Below are positions 33,042 to 45,368 of a DNA stretch of 64,000 bases, piece by piece. Numbering within the stretch: the stretch's first letter is position 1; each line of letters starts with the position of its first letter. This DNA is from Phytophthora hibernalis (taxonomy: Eukaryota; Oomycota; Peronosporomycetes; Peronosporales; Peronosporaceae), in NCBI GenBank assembly GCA_012656075.1, contig JAAKBF010000400.1, positions 124,001 through 188,000 of the forward strand, given 5' to 3'. The position numbers and the translations under genes were made by a program. The notes beneath the pieces are model-generated. The model searched no databases. It saw only the letters and a list, made by a program, of their open reading frames with translations, and was not told where the DNA came from.

Positions 33042-33759
33042 CATCTTCGCGATCGTGTTCGTCGACTGGTATCGTTTTGGTTGTCAGGTACGACGTAGCA
33101 TCAGTACTCGTAGTAGGGTGCTTGAATGTATGATGCTGTCAAGTACCAACAACGGTTGTTAGTACAGCATTCGTCACTAATAATAAAGCTAATCTACCTC
33201 ATTCCGGATAATGATCTTAAACGTGCCATTCTCCATCCGTATCACAGTCAGCGTTAGACGCGCCAAGCACCCGCAAAACCGTCCCTTGCGATTGCGCTGA
33301 CCAGTTGAACGTGATTTCTGTGGAACTCCGTGTGTACAGCGGTAAACGCGGTGGCTCCACGGAAAAATTAAAGGTATTTGGTCGGGGTGTGAGCTACATA
33401 AGACCACAGTACACGTTCCAATTAGTACAAACCCAATCAATACCAAATTTCGAAAGGCGAACCTGTTGTAAGCTGCAACAGATTCGAACTGCGGACACGA
33501 AAATGAATTTTGTTCTCTTTCTTGTAGGCCCCAAATATCGAATCAAATTCATCCCAGCTCTTGATTGGGTTGGCCGGAAAGGCTGGTACAACGTTCGTGA
33601 TCTCCACCCGTTCCTCTTCCATAGTCTGTAGTTCATCAATAAACTTGCTGGAGCGATGACGTGGGTTATATTCCTCACGATCCGTGTCATAAATAAAAAC
33701 GACACTTTCAGACTGCTCACGGGTGTTCTCGCTGGATGGTTCCGCATTTGCGTATCTGT

Positions 33760-34050
33760 TTGCTGCGTCTCCGACTCTTGCGTCTCAGGCTGCACCTCCG
33801 ATTCTTGCGTCACTGGCTGCTTCGACTCTTCTGTCACTTGCATCTCTGGCTCCACCTCCGACACTTGCGTATCTGCTCCACCTCCGACGCTTGTAGCTCT
33901 GGCTCCACCTCCGACACTTGCATCTCCGACTGCACCTCCGACACTTGCGTGGCTGGACCATGTGCCTGTGGTAGCACCTCCGACTTTTTCTTCTCCGGCT
34001 GCTGCTTCGACACTTGTATTCTGGCCCCACCCCGACGCTTGTGTCTCTGT
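33760..34050. repeat. minisatellite with GGCTCCACCTCCGACACTTG unit
   Basis: Imperfect units of 24-36 bases recur about ten times. On the minus strand they encode the repetitive VSEVEPEMQ / ASVGGGARA region at the start of the MULE/ZSWIM-Ulp1 remnant. Confidence 0.6.
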
Positions 34051-34223
34051 CTGCTGTGGTTTCTTGATTTTCTTGCGTGGAGTACGGTCGTCTTTGGGAG
34101 CAAAAGATCGCTTTTTGTAGCCGGTATTGCTGCGCTTGGTACTCAAAGTCTTTATTATGGCGGTTTACCTGTCATATTGCACAATTTAAGCAAGTGTTAG
34201 TGATTAGTTTAGCATATATGTGG

Positions 34224-35193
34224 TGTAGGGAAATCCAGATTTGGGTGATCCTACACTAGGAGTGCCTAAGCTAGACCAGTGGGTACATCGCACTCAAGAG
34301 GATTAAAAGGGTACACCATCAAGTGGGTACGCCGCCAGTGGATACATCGCACTCAACAGGGAACGGATTTTAACGGAACCACACTTAGCTGGACTCAGCG
34401 AAGGACGGACTCAGCGATAATCGACTCGGCGAAAGTTGGACTCGGCGAAAATCGAATTGGCGAGAATATGCCTCGAGGAAGATATGCCAACTGGGGATAA
34501 ATCAGGATCTGGTCGAAGAGTCGCCGAGATGTAGGTAAACAGCTCGACACCAAGGGGCGGAGCTGAGCGAAGAGTCGCAGGGATATCTGTAACGACTCCA
34601 TTTCATTAGATATTTGTATAGGACCGATAGAAGAACATAGGGAAGAGCCCGAAGGGGCTCTCCGAAGACATAGAGATAACAATCAGAGCAGAATCTTCTA
34701 AGTCCAAGAACAGCGTACACTTTCCGGTAAGTCCCTACGTGGGATGGATTATGTCTGCCGTCGTTCCCCGAGATGCATAGCTTGTAGGAGCCGTTTGGTA
34801 GCGCCAAGAGATCAAGGTCGGCCCAGGGTGGGCACTTCTCGCTACCAAGCGAAGACAAGTCTCGTCGATTCGACGAGCCGGTGGGTCTTCACAGCCTAGC
34901 TGAACGTAATCTGCGCCTGGTGACCTGTAAATGCGCTCGCGCACTGTCGTCCATCCTTTGGAGGAGGGCACAGGGTTTAGCACGGAGACTGCCCCGCTCA
35001 GGCGAGACTCTGGAGAGTTTGGAGCTTGGTACTTGTTGGGATCAACACTCAACTGAACTCCGGCTGGGGCGAACCGCAAAGGGAACCGACAGGAACCCTG
35101 CGCAAGCCCAACATCGCCGACCTGACTCGGCGAATTGTTGTGCTGTTGCGGGAAGCCGAACTAACGACATTTTCTGTGAATCACAACACCACA
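34224..35193 (+). mobile_element. LTR of an LTR retrotransposon (candidate 5' LTR)
   Basis: A 970-bp block starts TGTAGGG and ends CACA. It is followed after two bases by a tRNA-complementary primer binding site. The first 35 bases form an imperfect hairpin (TGTAGG with CCTACA). No ORF of note lies within. Only one copy is in the window, so the boundaries are inferred from the TG/CA ends and the primer site. Confidence 0.5.
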
Positions 35194-35195
35194 CC

Positions 35196-35213
35196 TGGTG
35201 CCGCGACCCGGGA
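35196..35213 (+). other. primer binding site
   Basis: TGGTGCCGCGACCCGGGA begins with TGG and is complementary to a tRNA 3' end of form CGCGGCACCA. It is placed two bases after the LTR end, as in reverse-transcribing LTR elements. Confidence 0.55.
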
Positions 35214-35470
35214 TTCAGAGGTATGCTTTGTTTTCGCAGGTACCAAGTACAACCAAGTTAAGAGCAACAAAGTGAGAGAAGATGGTCAAGGATCGCCCAG
35301 TTTGAGCGACGCAAGCCCGGCGACGGCCGGAGGATCGCCACTCGACGAGAGCCAGCATTACCGCCGCGGACGCGAGGTGACACGCTCTGAGAGTCTCAGC
35401 AGTCTCAAATTGAGACTATTCAAGGCCTAACAGAAAGTGATCGCGCGGGGATGCAGAAGATCAAGGACCA
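35214..35470 (+). pseudogene. truncated leader/gag start of the LTR element
   Basis: After the primer site a GC-rich stretch shows short frames rich in Arg, Ser and Pro (for example SLSDASPATAGGSPLDESQH), as in the start of gag regions. No protease, polymerase or integrase follows. The element is cut off at about 35470. Confidence 0.35.
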
Positions 35471-35867
35471 AACGCACGGGTTAGTGATAACAATGATACT
35501 AACCCCAATAACCGTGAACGTTACCCATTACAGTACCTAAAACTACTACAGTAGACCGTTGTAGCTTTGACTTCACTAATAGGAAGCTACTAACTAATAC
35601 AGTATTAATATAGCAGTTTGGAAGAAAATCGCACTATTATCAAACCCTGGTTGTGACCTCCCTCCCTTCCGTCTGAAAACGTGGATGTTGGATGAATTCG
35701 TTAAATTTTGTTGTTGGATGTTTGTTTCCTATGTTCAATGTTGCTAACTATTTTTTTCCTATATGAATACGCGCCGCGGTTTTCGGCCGCGCTATCCTAT
35801 CGACATATACACCACGCACCATATTGCTTCGCCCTCCGCCGTCATGTACCAGTCGTCGTGATGTGGC
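35471..35867. other. intergenic, nothing recognised
   Basis: AT-rich on the left. It contains the 3' flank of the myosin gene. Confidence 0.5.
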
Positions 35868-36260
35868 TTAGAGCTCGATGCGCTTGCCGCCGCCGCCACT
35901 GCTGTTGCTCGCGTTACTCATCGTGTCGCTGGTCTGACGACTCTTGTAGCTGCTGCTGCGGTCGTACGAACCGCGACGAGAGCGTCCACGATTGCCGCCG
36001 TTATGGTGGTTGCCGCCGGTGAGCGACTGTCGCAGTGAGGAATTTCTCACCGCGTCGTTGCTGTACGACTCGCTGCGATCGTAGGAGCCACGCCGAGAAC
36101 GTCCGTTGCCAACGCTGCCCGTGAACGACTGCCGAAGAGACGAGTTGCGTCCATTTTCTCCACTGAACGACTCGGCACGGTCGTACGAGCTGCGGCGAGT
36201 GCGGCCCTTGACTTGCCCGTAGCATTTGTGTTTGCCTGCTTGGCAGGCGCAGCACCAGTG
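35868..36260 (-). repeat. tail repeats in the myosin: RNSSLRQS / GRSRRGSYDRS
   Basis: The last 130 codons hold three copies of G-R-[ST]-R-R-[GS]-S-Y-D-R-[AS] and two of RNSSLRQS[FL]TG, alternating, with a related QRQSLTG just upstream. The RRGSYD and RNSSLRQS contexts look like basophilic kinase sites. The gene ends GGGGKRIEL. Confidence 0.7.
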
Positions 36261-39200
36261 AGCGACTGGCGCTGCTGCTGCTGCTTTGCGTCCTCCAGCA
36301 AGTCCACTCCGAGCGTCACACTGAAGCTCACGCGGTCGTTGTTGTCTTCGGGCTCGCCCTCCATAACAATGCCCATCACTTTGCCCGGCGCCTCAATAGG
36401 ACCGTCCTCGCCCGTCGGCTGCCGGACACCCATGCTTTTGAGGGAGCACTAGGCTGTGGGACAGGGGTGCCAGACGATGAACCCGTGCTTGACATGGACG
36501 ACGAGCGGCGATCCCGGCCCTTGATAACCTCCGCGAACGATAGACGTTCGCCAGTCACCTCAGCTGTAGGAGACGCGATAACAGCCGGCTCCTCTTCAGG
36601 TCCAGCAGTAGAAATTTCACGGATGTTCACCACACGCGTTGACTTCGCGCTCTCGTGCGACAGCTTCTTCGTCGACAGCGAGTTAGCACGCTTCATAGGA
36701 GTAGTCATCGGCTGGCTAGACGAAAGGTTGCTCTCCATGGGCGGAGCAGGGGCTGCAGAGTCGAGAGGGACACACGCATGCCGACAACCGGCTCCGACAG
36801 CTCGATGGCCATAGAAGGCAAGGCGATCGGCTTGTTGGCAAGCACCTTAGACTGGGGCTGCTTGGACGATAGCGCAAGCTTCGTCAAGCGCGGCACCTCT
36901 TCGCGGTGCTTGCGACTCAGCTCCGGGTCTTGGCGGAGGATGAGACGAAGACGGGCGTTGGCCTTGGCCAGCGCCATGTTCTCGCCCTGCAGGTGCTCGG
37001 TGTGCTGCTTGAGATGATCCACCGTGTGGCGAAGCGCCTGGCGCTCATTAAGCGCCTCGCTCAGAGAGCTCTGCATCAGCGTGATCTTCTCCATCACGCC
37101 AGCGTGCTGCGCCTTGAGATTGCGGTGGCCTGTCTTGTAACGCGCCAGCTCGCTCTTCAAAGCCTCGTTCTCATCCTGAAGCTTCATGGCGCGCTGGTTA
37201 GCGGCCGCGAACGACGCACCATTCACGTACGCGCCACGCTCCATCACCTCCTTCTCCTTGCGAAGCTGCACGCCGAACGCCTTCAGGTTCGTGTTAGCCT
37301 CCTTGAGGACAGCATTCTCGCGACGCAGTTGGTCAATCACCAGGTCGGCATCCTCGAGAGCCTCTTCGCTGCGCATGTGCACCGAAGCACGGCTACCGTG
37401 CTGCGCCTGCTGCTCCAGTTCAATACGTGCTTCGCGCTCCTGCTGCAGACGCTTCTTCAGTAGCTGAATCTGATTCTCAAGTTTTGCATCCTCCTTAGCT
37501 TGCGTCTGCAGCACAGAGAACGCCTTGACGGCCAGGTGCATGCGCACAACACTCTGCATCGTGCGAATCGCCTTCACCTTCACCAGGTACTTGCGACGCG
37601 CGACGAACATCTTGCATACGTTCTGGATCTGCGTAGCGCGGTACTCCCCACGCATCCGCACCAGCAATTGCTGAGCACGGTGACGACGAACGTACTTCTG
37701 CACACATATAGCAGCCTTGCGCTGCTTCTTGTAATGCGTTGCAGCACGGTGGCCACGGAAGACCTTCTGCGCCACAACGGCTGCCTCCTTCACCTGCTGG
37801 AACATCGCCATCGCCATCCACTTCTTGGCATACCGCTGCAGCACCACCGCTGCGGCATTGAACTTACGCGTGCAGCTCTCCAGCGCTTCAAGGGCGCCCT
37901 GGCGGAAGAACACACGCGTCTTACCGACCTGATACTCGCTATCCTTACCCGGCATCAAGTGGTTCTCGAGCAGCTCACGAACAGCAGCGGCCGTCTTCAC
38001 GTCATCCGTCGGGCTCTCGTCCGCAGTAGCGGTAAGCGCAGCAAGAGCTGAGGGCTTACCATCCACTGTCGTAGTCGACGCCACACCACGGAAACGCTCC
38101 AGAAACATAGTCTGCAACACGCGGTTGGGGTACGCCATGCGGCTGATGCGCACAGCCTCCACCACACCAGCGCATTGCAGCTGCTCCGTCACGCGGAGCT
38201 TGTTGAAAATCAATGGGCTCTTCTTGCCGTTAGGCTTGATACAACGAATGTAATGCACATTCGTGCGACGAATGTCCTCCATAAGGCCGTTCAGCTGACT
38301 CTTGAACTGCGTGCCCACCGTGTCGGCAACAATGGAGTTCTTGCGCTTGAGACCGGGGCGCCCACGCGAGGCATTGGCAGCAGAGGCCGCGCTCGTGCCA
38401 GGGATACCAGTCATCGCATCACCGACGTGCTCATCAGGGAACAGCTTCTTGAGGAACGGCGCCTTCGACTTCTTAATCAGCAAGATCAGATCGTTCTGAA
38501 GCGCATCCGTGTTCTTGATTAGGAATCCATTCGTGTCGTACTGCACGGGTCCGGCGTAGTGCTTAATAACGAATGCATCGCGGGCAAAACGCGGGCACTC
38601 GAAGCGGTCATTGTCGCTGTAATGAGCCTTCAGCTTGTTGGCAAAGGCAGCATCGCTACCCTTGGGGCGCATGCACTCTTCATTCAGCAGCGACAACACA
38701 CCAAATCGTCCTTCAAGCAGCGACAGGACGTTCACATTATCTGCGAATTCGATGCGCGTCCAGGGAATGCCCTCGTCCTCATACTCCTGCTGGATGGACT
38801 TGAAGACATCCTGCGTAAACTTCTGCTGCAGCTTCTCATTGGCGTAGTTGATGCACAGCTGCTCGAACGAGTTCTTCTCGAAGATTTCAAAGCCAAAGAT
38901 ATCCAGGATGCAAATCTTGTGAGCCACATCCGCGTGCTCGGCGCTCGTCGACATGTTGACTCGGTGGATCAGCCACGAGAACATGTGCGAGTACAGGGCC
39001 ACACCAAGCGCAGTTCGCGCGCCTTCGGCCTGCGAAACATTCAGCGGCACCTCGTACGTCTCCATCACCGCCGTCATCTCGCGCGTGCAAAGCGCTGTGT
39101 TCAGCTGATTGTCATCGAAGCCCAGGAGCTGCGACACGAGTTCGCTCGCGTGCCGGTTCTCGGGGGTGCTCGTCAGCTGCGACGCGTCATCGTTACCCGG

Positions 39201-40497
39201 CGTGGGCTCGAACTGAATGCAGGACAGGTGCAAAATAGCCGCCACAATCTTGAAGATGCTCATCTGGTCCTCCTTGGACACACTCATCGTGTCCAGACAC
39301 GACACCGTCTGCTGGAAGCGGTCGGCGTCCTTCAAGCCCGCGCTCACATCAATTCCGTTGGCGAGGTCCTCATCATGAGGTTTGATGAACGGGAAGTGCT
39401 TGGCCTCCATACCCGTGACCTTCACCTCTGTCGTCACGTTCTCGGGGCCGCCAGCAATTGGTAGAAAATGTGGTAGTTGCGCTCACCCAGACCTTGCAGC
39501 GACACGCGCGACTTCTCCAGCAGGTACGTGCGCGAGCGAGCGCCAATCAATTGCCCCAGAGCGTCGAACTGCAACTCAGAGAACTTGCCGAAGCGACTGG
39601 AATTGTCGTTGCGCGACGTTTTCGCGTTACCGAATGACTCCATGAGCGGGTTGGCGTCCAGCACGCGCTCGATGATGCTGGCCTCTTTGGCCTGCGCGTC
39701 GGACGTCGAGTGGCTGCCGGCCGACGCCAAGTGGGACATCAAAATCTTGGTCGTCTCAGTCTTACCAGCGCCCGACTCCCGCTGACCAGGATACTCTGGT
39801 CCTCTCCGAACACGCGCATGTGCTGGAAAGCGCCGGCACTGGTCGCATACACGTGGGCGGCAGCTCGCTGCGATCGCGCTCCATGTACTGCTCCTGCAGC
39901 TCCTTGTTGTAGATGTCGAGCCACGAGTACTAAAATAGTAAACAATTATGTCAGATCATCCAACTTTTAAAATCAGATCATTCCAATTAGAAATCGAGAC
40001 ATACCGGGTTGACGGCGATGCAAATGGCGCCTGTGTATGTGTAGGGGATTTGACGCAGGAAACGGTGCTTGAGATTGAACAGGATGGCCGGTTCGTGCAG
40101 GTAGTTGAGGCTCACCATGTCGGCGCATCCGTCCTCAGACGTGAGCGTGTTTTGCAGCAGCATCGTGGACTTCTACTCGTATGGAAAAGATCGCAACACA
40201 TTAGTGCCATGGATTCATTGAGAATTCGTGGAGTTTTGCGCAACACGTACGTCGATTTTGCGCACGAGGCCGGGTTCGGGCTGCTTGTCTGCGCACTCCT
40301 CGTTGTCGTCGGCTGCAATCATCACCTCGACCGTCGTCTCGCTCACGACGTGGCCCTTGGTGATGGTGGCTTCCACCCAGCTCACGTCCGGGTCAGGCAC
40401 ATAGATCTATATGGGGAAGCAATGCGGAATGGATTAGTCATCAGACGTCGGAGCGAAAGGGGTGGAGGTGACGCACCTTGGTCTGCTGGTCTTCCAT
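35868..40497 (-). CDS. unconventional myosin, four exons, six missing bases
   Basis: The exons are 40497-40477, 40406-40251, 40172-40005 and 39929-35868, with GT/AG borders and start MEDQQTK. The actin-based motor reads in order: an N-terminal beta-barrel region, the start of the motor ending CIAVNPYSWLDIYNKEL, the ATP P-loop (split by a missing base), switch I NAKTSRNDNSSRFGKF, switch II DIFGFEIFEKNSFEQLCINY, and VHYIRCIKPN. From about residue 800 to 925 come roughly six IQ motifs (for example VVLQRYAKKW, AAICVQKYVRRHRAQQL). A coiled coil to about 1120 suggests a dimer, and the long tail is Ser/Arg-rich. Single missing bases near 39855, 39778, 39448, 36765, 36437 and 36205 break the frame; each is followed at once by continuation. 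With them the product is about 1470 residues. The overall plan is like class V/XI, but no DIL cargo domain is seen, so the class is left open. Confidence 0.88.
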
Positions 40498-43041
40498 GGT
40501 GGTGGACTGACGGGGCACAGAAGGGAGTCGTAGCGAGGAAGGGAAGTGCGCTGGGGCTTCTTCGCTGGTTTGTTCGTCTATGCCGGGTTCGTCGTCCTCC
40601 CCGCAAAAGTGGCTATGGCGGCGTGGTTTGCACGGCTGCGCGGGCAGGCGTTCCCCCTGGCCGCCCTCTGTCAGGCGCTCCTCTCTACAGAGAAAAATCT
40701 CAAACCCCGCGCAAACCGATCGTTCTGGTCACGCCTGTCTGTCCCCGCCTGGTTTCACTTGGTGTTTGTATGAAGGCATTTTTGCGCGCACTTGTCTCTG
40801 CACAGGGCTGGGAATTGCCAAAACACGCTGCCCTGAAATACCAAACGCAGGCGCGTTGGACACCGAAAGGCGCAAAACACGGTGCGAAAGCGCCCACTTC
40901 AAGGAATAGGATCGCAGCCCATCACGCAAGCCATATCGGCTTCGGAAGGGTTTGTGTGCATGACACGAAGGAAGCCATCTGAGGCTCAGCTGCGGGAGCG
41001 GATGCGCCGCTGCAATAACGACAAGCGCGAAACCGCTCGCGGCGCGCCGGACTCGCATTGCGCAGCGCAGCGGCAGTCCAGGCCGTGGTGATGCTGTGTA
41101 CATGTATGCTCATGGTGAGCGTTCCCGGCCGAAGCTACCGGTGTATTAAAGTTTGCTGGACAGCGGAGACCTAGCCACATGACTCAGGCAGTGAGGCTGG
41201 CTGACTGAGTCAGCTGGCTGGTCAATGAGCGGCGCTCATGGCCGCGAGTGTGTTCGTCAGATAGATGTTGCGGCGATGGCGAAGAAGGCGGAATCCGGAC
41301 CGAGGAGCAACCACGGTAACCTGCAGCGCCAAAGACAAGCTCGAAGTGCCGAGGGGCCATTGTCACACCGGCGGTGATGACGGGCTCGCCAACGGCTGAC
41401 TGAGTCAGCGTGCACCCGTTGGCTGGTTGGGAGCCACCAAGCTTTGCCTCGCAAGGCTGCTTGCAACTTCACCTTGGTGTCGGCGGACACAGCTGCAAGG
41501 CTTTGCGGTGATGCCTGGTACCGAGCGACTGCAACCTCGACGGTCGTGGGCTCGAGTGTCGGAACATTCTCGAACAAACCGCGCATAGCGGGAGGGCTGG
41601 CTGGCCCGCCTTGGTCTCCTGCTTGCGGCTGCGCGAATGAAGGCACCAAAGGGTACAGTAATCTGCGTGAATACTATTCACTGAATAGGCAACGCCTGAT
41701 ATATATGGGTTGACAGGGTGTATAAGGAGTGCGAAAGAACAAAGACGAGCAACCTAATGTTAAAGTACCTCGTCCATCTCCTCGTCTCGCTGTCGCTGGC
41801 ATTATATAACGTTTTACAGGATATAAGTTGTACACCCGTTGCTTATTCACACAGATTAGTATCCATTATTCCGGCACAGAGCCGAGCGAAATGGCTACCG
41901 CCCCGGCAACAAGAGAGCGGCCGGCCTCCGCGGTGGTCGAAACCAACTCTGCTGCACTGGCGGAGCTCCGACTCGGAACGCGAGGTGCTCGTCCACGAGG
42001 CTGTGCTGTTTGCAGTGTTAATATATGGCATTCGCGAGTTCGTATCTCACCGTGCGTGCTGCTTCAAATGGCCTCGGATCCATCGCTACGTGGCAGAGAT
42101 CGCTTTCTCACACCAGCTGGGGCTGAACACTTGAAGCGGGCGGCACCAGGCCGTGTGGAGGTTTTCCACCCGCTCGCAGGCTGCGAGACGCGGTGGTGGT
42201 GTCTATCACTGCACTGCTGCATGACACGGAACATTGACTCGAAGGGCAACCGCGCATGGGGAGTCCCCATTGGGGACACGCCAGCACCAAGAGCAAGGAC
42301 CGCTTCAACGACGCAGGCAGCAGCTGCTTCAAGCTGCCAGCTTGATGAGCGACGCTGCCCGGTGGTTCCAAGAGAGCGGCCATCCATTTGAGTCTCGTTC
42401 GCGACGTCCGTCCTGCAGAAACGGCCATTTTTCGGTTGTCAAGCGCGAAAATTGCCGCGCGCCGCCTCGTGCAGCACTTCTCCGATGACTCACGTGCAAT
42501 GTGGCGCTGCGCTCCTCGAGAAAACGTCTAAGCGTTTTGGAGAAGCGTAGCATCTTGGACCCGACCGGCGTAGTTGACCGTCAACTTGACGCTTGAGGAT
42601 TCGCCACCAACCATTCGCAGCGTTTCGATGGCGAAGCGACGCCTTACTGCCACCTCTGGGCGGAGAGAAGAGCATCATACCCACATATCAATGCAAGGCT
42701 CAATTAGTCATACTGTAGTATACAGAAGTGTTGTTCTATCTGCAAAACGTTGATGCTGCCAAAGCAGATAAATTTGCGTTTTGCAGGTCAAAGCATCAAT
42801 CAGACAAAACTCGGGTAGACGTAATATTCAATAGTTGAACGGTTTTATCTGTAGTTATTGGGCATGGTTGCGTCCATAGTATATCATCCCCGCATTGGTG
42901 CCTTCAACATTCACTCCTGCATTCCGCACGCGTTCGAGCCCCACACACTTCTTGCTGCGCCTGAAACTGCTTGTTCTACACCGAGAGGTATGTGTGCAGC
43001 TGTGTAGGGGTGGTTGAGGCTAATATCCAGCTATTAGCGCA
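40498..43041. other. long gene-free stretch
   Basis: The left part must contain the myosin promoter. 40500-42560 is GC-rich with overlapping frames on both strands, none of which resembles a known family. GGCTGACTGAGTCAGC occurs at about 41198 and about 41395 and may mark a repeat. 42700-42840 contains an imperfect inverted pair around TGCAAAACG / CGTTTTGCA. No gene is supported. Confidence 0.4.
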
Positions 43042-45098
43042 GCTGCAATGGTGATAGGGCGACCAAGTCTCGCTATATGGGCTTCTTTCGTCGTGGAGAA
43101 GGACCCAGAGACAAACAAGAAGACTGCAGAGAGCCCAAGATGCAATCATGTCATTGCGAACGCCAAAGTGGAAAAGCTGGAACGGCATGTGCTGAAGAAC
43201 TGCCCAGGCTGGTCGGTGTGTGAACGGACCGAGTACCTCGAGAAAACTGGACAGCGACAAACAAAAAAGCTCGAGTAAGCGTCGACTCGATCCCCTCCTG
43301 TGAAGCAGAATCCGAAGCAAGCAGCAGCAGGTTGGGCGGGATGACTCAGGAAGGGTTTAACGTGAGCGTCGCGAACTACATTTTTCGCTCTGGCTCTTCA
43401 TTCCGCATGGTCGAGCGCCCCAGCTTCATTGAGTTTACGTTGAAAGCACAACCTGGACTCACGGTCCCGTCCCACCCCGTTGTGTCTGGCCGTCTTTTAA
43501 ACGATGCTTTTGGGCTTGAGATGAAGAATTTGGTGGAGCTGCTAGGTGATATGCCGTACGTTGCGGTCGCAGTTGATGGGTGTAAGGCCGTTGACCACCA
43601 GAAAATAAATTTCGTGCTCGTCGCCCCGAACATGAAGCCGAAGCACTGGACGACAGTTGTGACTGGAGCAGATTCGCAAACCGCTGAATATATCGCGGAG
43701 CTAATTCTCACAGTAGTAGACGAAGTGGACGCTGCAGTCGGCCGGAAAGGTTTCGTCTCCGGCGTCGTCACCGACAACGCTAAAGCAATGCAAGCTTCTT
43801 GGCAAATTCTGGTGAAGATGAGGGGCTTGATTTGCGCTGGATGTGGAGCGGATGCACTGAATCTCTTACTTCAAGACATTGACAAACTCGACATGGTGAA
43901 AGAGACGATGGAGAAAAGTAACACGAGTTGCAACATACTTTTTGCAGCGGGGTCGCTTGTACGCGAGGTTCGAGCAAGAACGCAAAGCTGTTGTTCATCG
44001 ACGGAAAAACAAAGCATTCAACCGGACCCTTACGCTGCCAGTTGCTACCCGATGGTACTCGGCGTACAACTGTCTTGTCAGCGTGGTCAAGAACAGAGAG
44101 GCAATCGTCGGTGTGTTCGACGACAGCGAATTCATGGAGCAGTACAAGCACAAGTCAAAGCGAAAGACGAACCCATCAACTGGAAAGCGAAAACGCAGTG
44201 CTGAGTCCAGGCTGGGCAACGAAATTCAAGTTGTGAGCAGAATCGTAGAAGACACTTCGCTATGATTGCTTGGAAAGCAAGTCATGAAGCTGCTGGGTCC
44301 GATTATAGAAAAAATTGGCCTTCTGGAGACGGACAGCAGCTCTGTTGGCTTGATTTACTCGAGGTTTCTTGACCTCCTGAATCACCCGGTATACTCTGAG
44401 CCTCACGGTTTGGGCGACATCACTAGCACTATCACGACGTGCATTGAAGAACGCTGGAAGTTTCTTCACACGGACGCAATGGGAATTGCGTTTCTCCTCG
44501 ACCCGACTAAGCATTCAAGTGACTTTATCGATGACGATTGCGACAAGGCCTTGGAGCATATCCGCGAGGTTGCAGGCCGTCTCGGATTCAGCAAGGAACA
44601 GCAGGAAGCGGCTTATCGGGAGGCGACCACCTTTTGAACATCTAGTGGGATTGGACACCTGAACAGCGGTGAGCTGAGGGCCGCACGTCCCCCTTACAGT
44701 GGTGGGGGAAGAATCGACTGAAGTATCCGTCGCTGTTTGATCTCGCACGCAGAGTCTTCACGATGCCAACATCGTCTGCGGGTGCAGAAAGAAGCTGGAG
44801 TATACACAAATTCATCCACAGCAAACTGAGAAATCGACTATTTTCGAAGGCGGTATGCAAGCTGGTTTTCATCTACTCAAACCACGCGGAAGGCAATGGA
44901 TCTCTCAACATCGAGAGCGTCCAGTCGCCGTTAGAAGATTGGAGCGATAAAGACAGCGACTACGACAGCGATGCGTTGGAGGATCGCAATGCAGAGAGCT
45001 CGACGAATGATATCGACAGCAGCACTTGTGATGGTGGCGAAGCCAGTTCTGCTTCTTACGCGGTGGACCACAGCTTGGAGTATGATGGCTCCCAGTAG
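43042..45098 (+). pseudogene. hAT-type transposase, broken
   Basis: The pieces in order are: a BED-type finger region (RCNHVIANAKVEKLERHVLK), the RNase-H-like catalytic core (FTLKAQPGLTVPSHPVVSGR, VDGCKAVDHQKINFVLV, GVVTDNAKAMQASW with the catalytic Asp), a helical insertion (LPVATRWYSAYNCLVSVVKN, EERWKFLHTDAMGIAFLLDP), and the C-terminal dimerisation block (YPSLFDLARRVFTMPTSSAG, ERSWSIHKFIHSKLRNRL). This is the DUF659/hAT layout. At least three frame changes and two stops (near 43278, 43990, 44265 and 44637) disable it. The terminal repeats were not found. Confidence 0.75.
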
Positions 45099-45368
45099 TG
45101 AAGCTGACAGCATGTTTTCCATCTACAGACACCAATTTTGCTTTCAAATTTAATACAACACCTCGAGTTCCTAACCTTTGAAGACGCTAGACGTGCTTAA
45201 CATGCTGGTGTCGATCACTGGCTTTTGCAGCGGATTAAACCGAATTAATCTGATTGATCTGGTAAATAAATCTCGTTTCGCAGCGGACAAAAGCAACACT
45301 GAGTGTAGTACTGTACTACTACATGTAGTACATGTATTTTGAAGTATATATCTATCGCTTTGGAGGCC

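Larger units (their letters stand above)
30332..34146 (-). pseudogene. MULE/ZSWIM-Ulp1 type transposon gene remnant
   Basis: A chain of minus-strand pieces reads in order. It starts at 34146 (basic start and a repetitive Val/Ser/Glu/Thr region). 33630-33440 has SWDEFDSIFGAYKKENKIHF. 33330-33190 has the Cys block STGQRNRKGRFCGCLARLTL. 32415-31918 is a polar region (TPNQVVYVRLRRNERTRQVV). 31507-31298 contains PTDYMHTFVIPADLARSMQ. 31285-30815 carries RGWLNDSAVDFFME, the N-terminal motif of Ulp1 (C48) cysteine proteases. 30562-30332 has VPRQPGCGVLVVVQTYNYLT, the region of the catalytic Cys. FAR1/ZSWIM heads fused to Ulp1 peptidases are known from MULE transposons. The central MULE nuclease is mostly lost, and a piggyBac-like MITE sits inside. 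Dead gene. Confidence 0.55.

Noticed and set aside
38559..39464. 301-codon plus-strand frame over the myosin
   Set aside because: Antisense shadow of the myosin motor domain, whose own frame carries all motor motifs.
41843..42391. GC-rich frames of up to 187 codons as a gene
   Set aside because: Several frames are open at once on both strands, none with a motif or clear start context.
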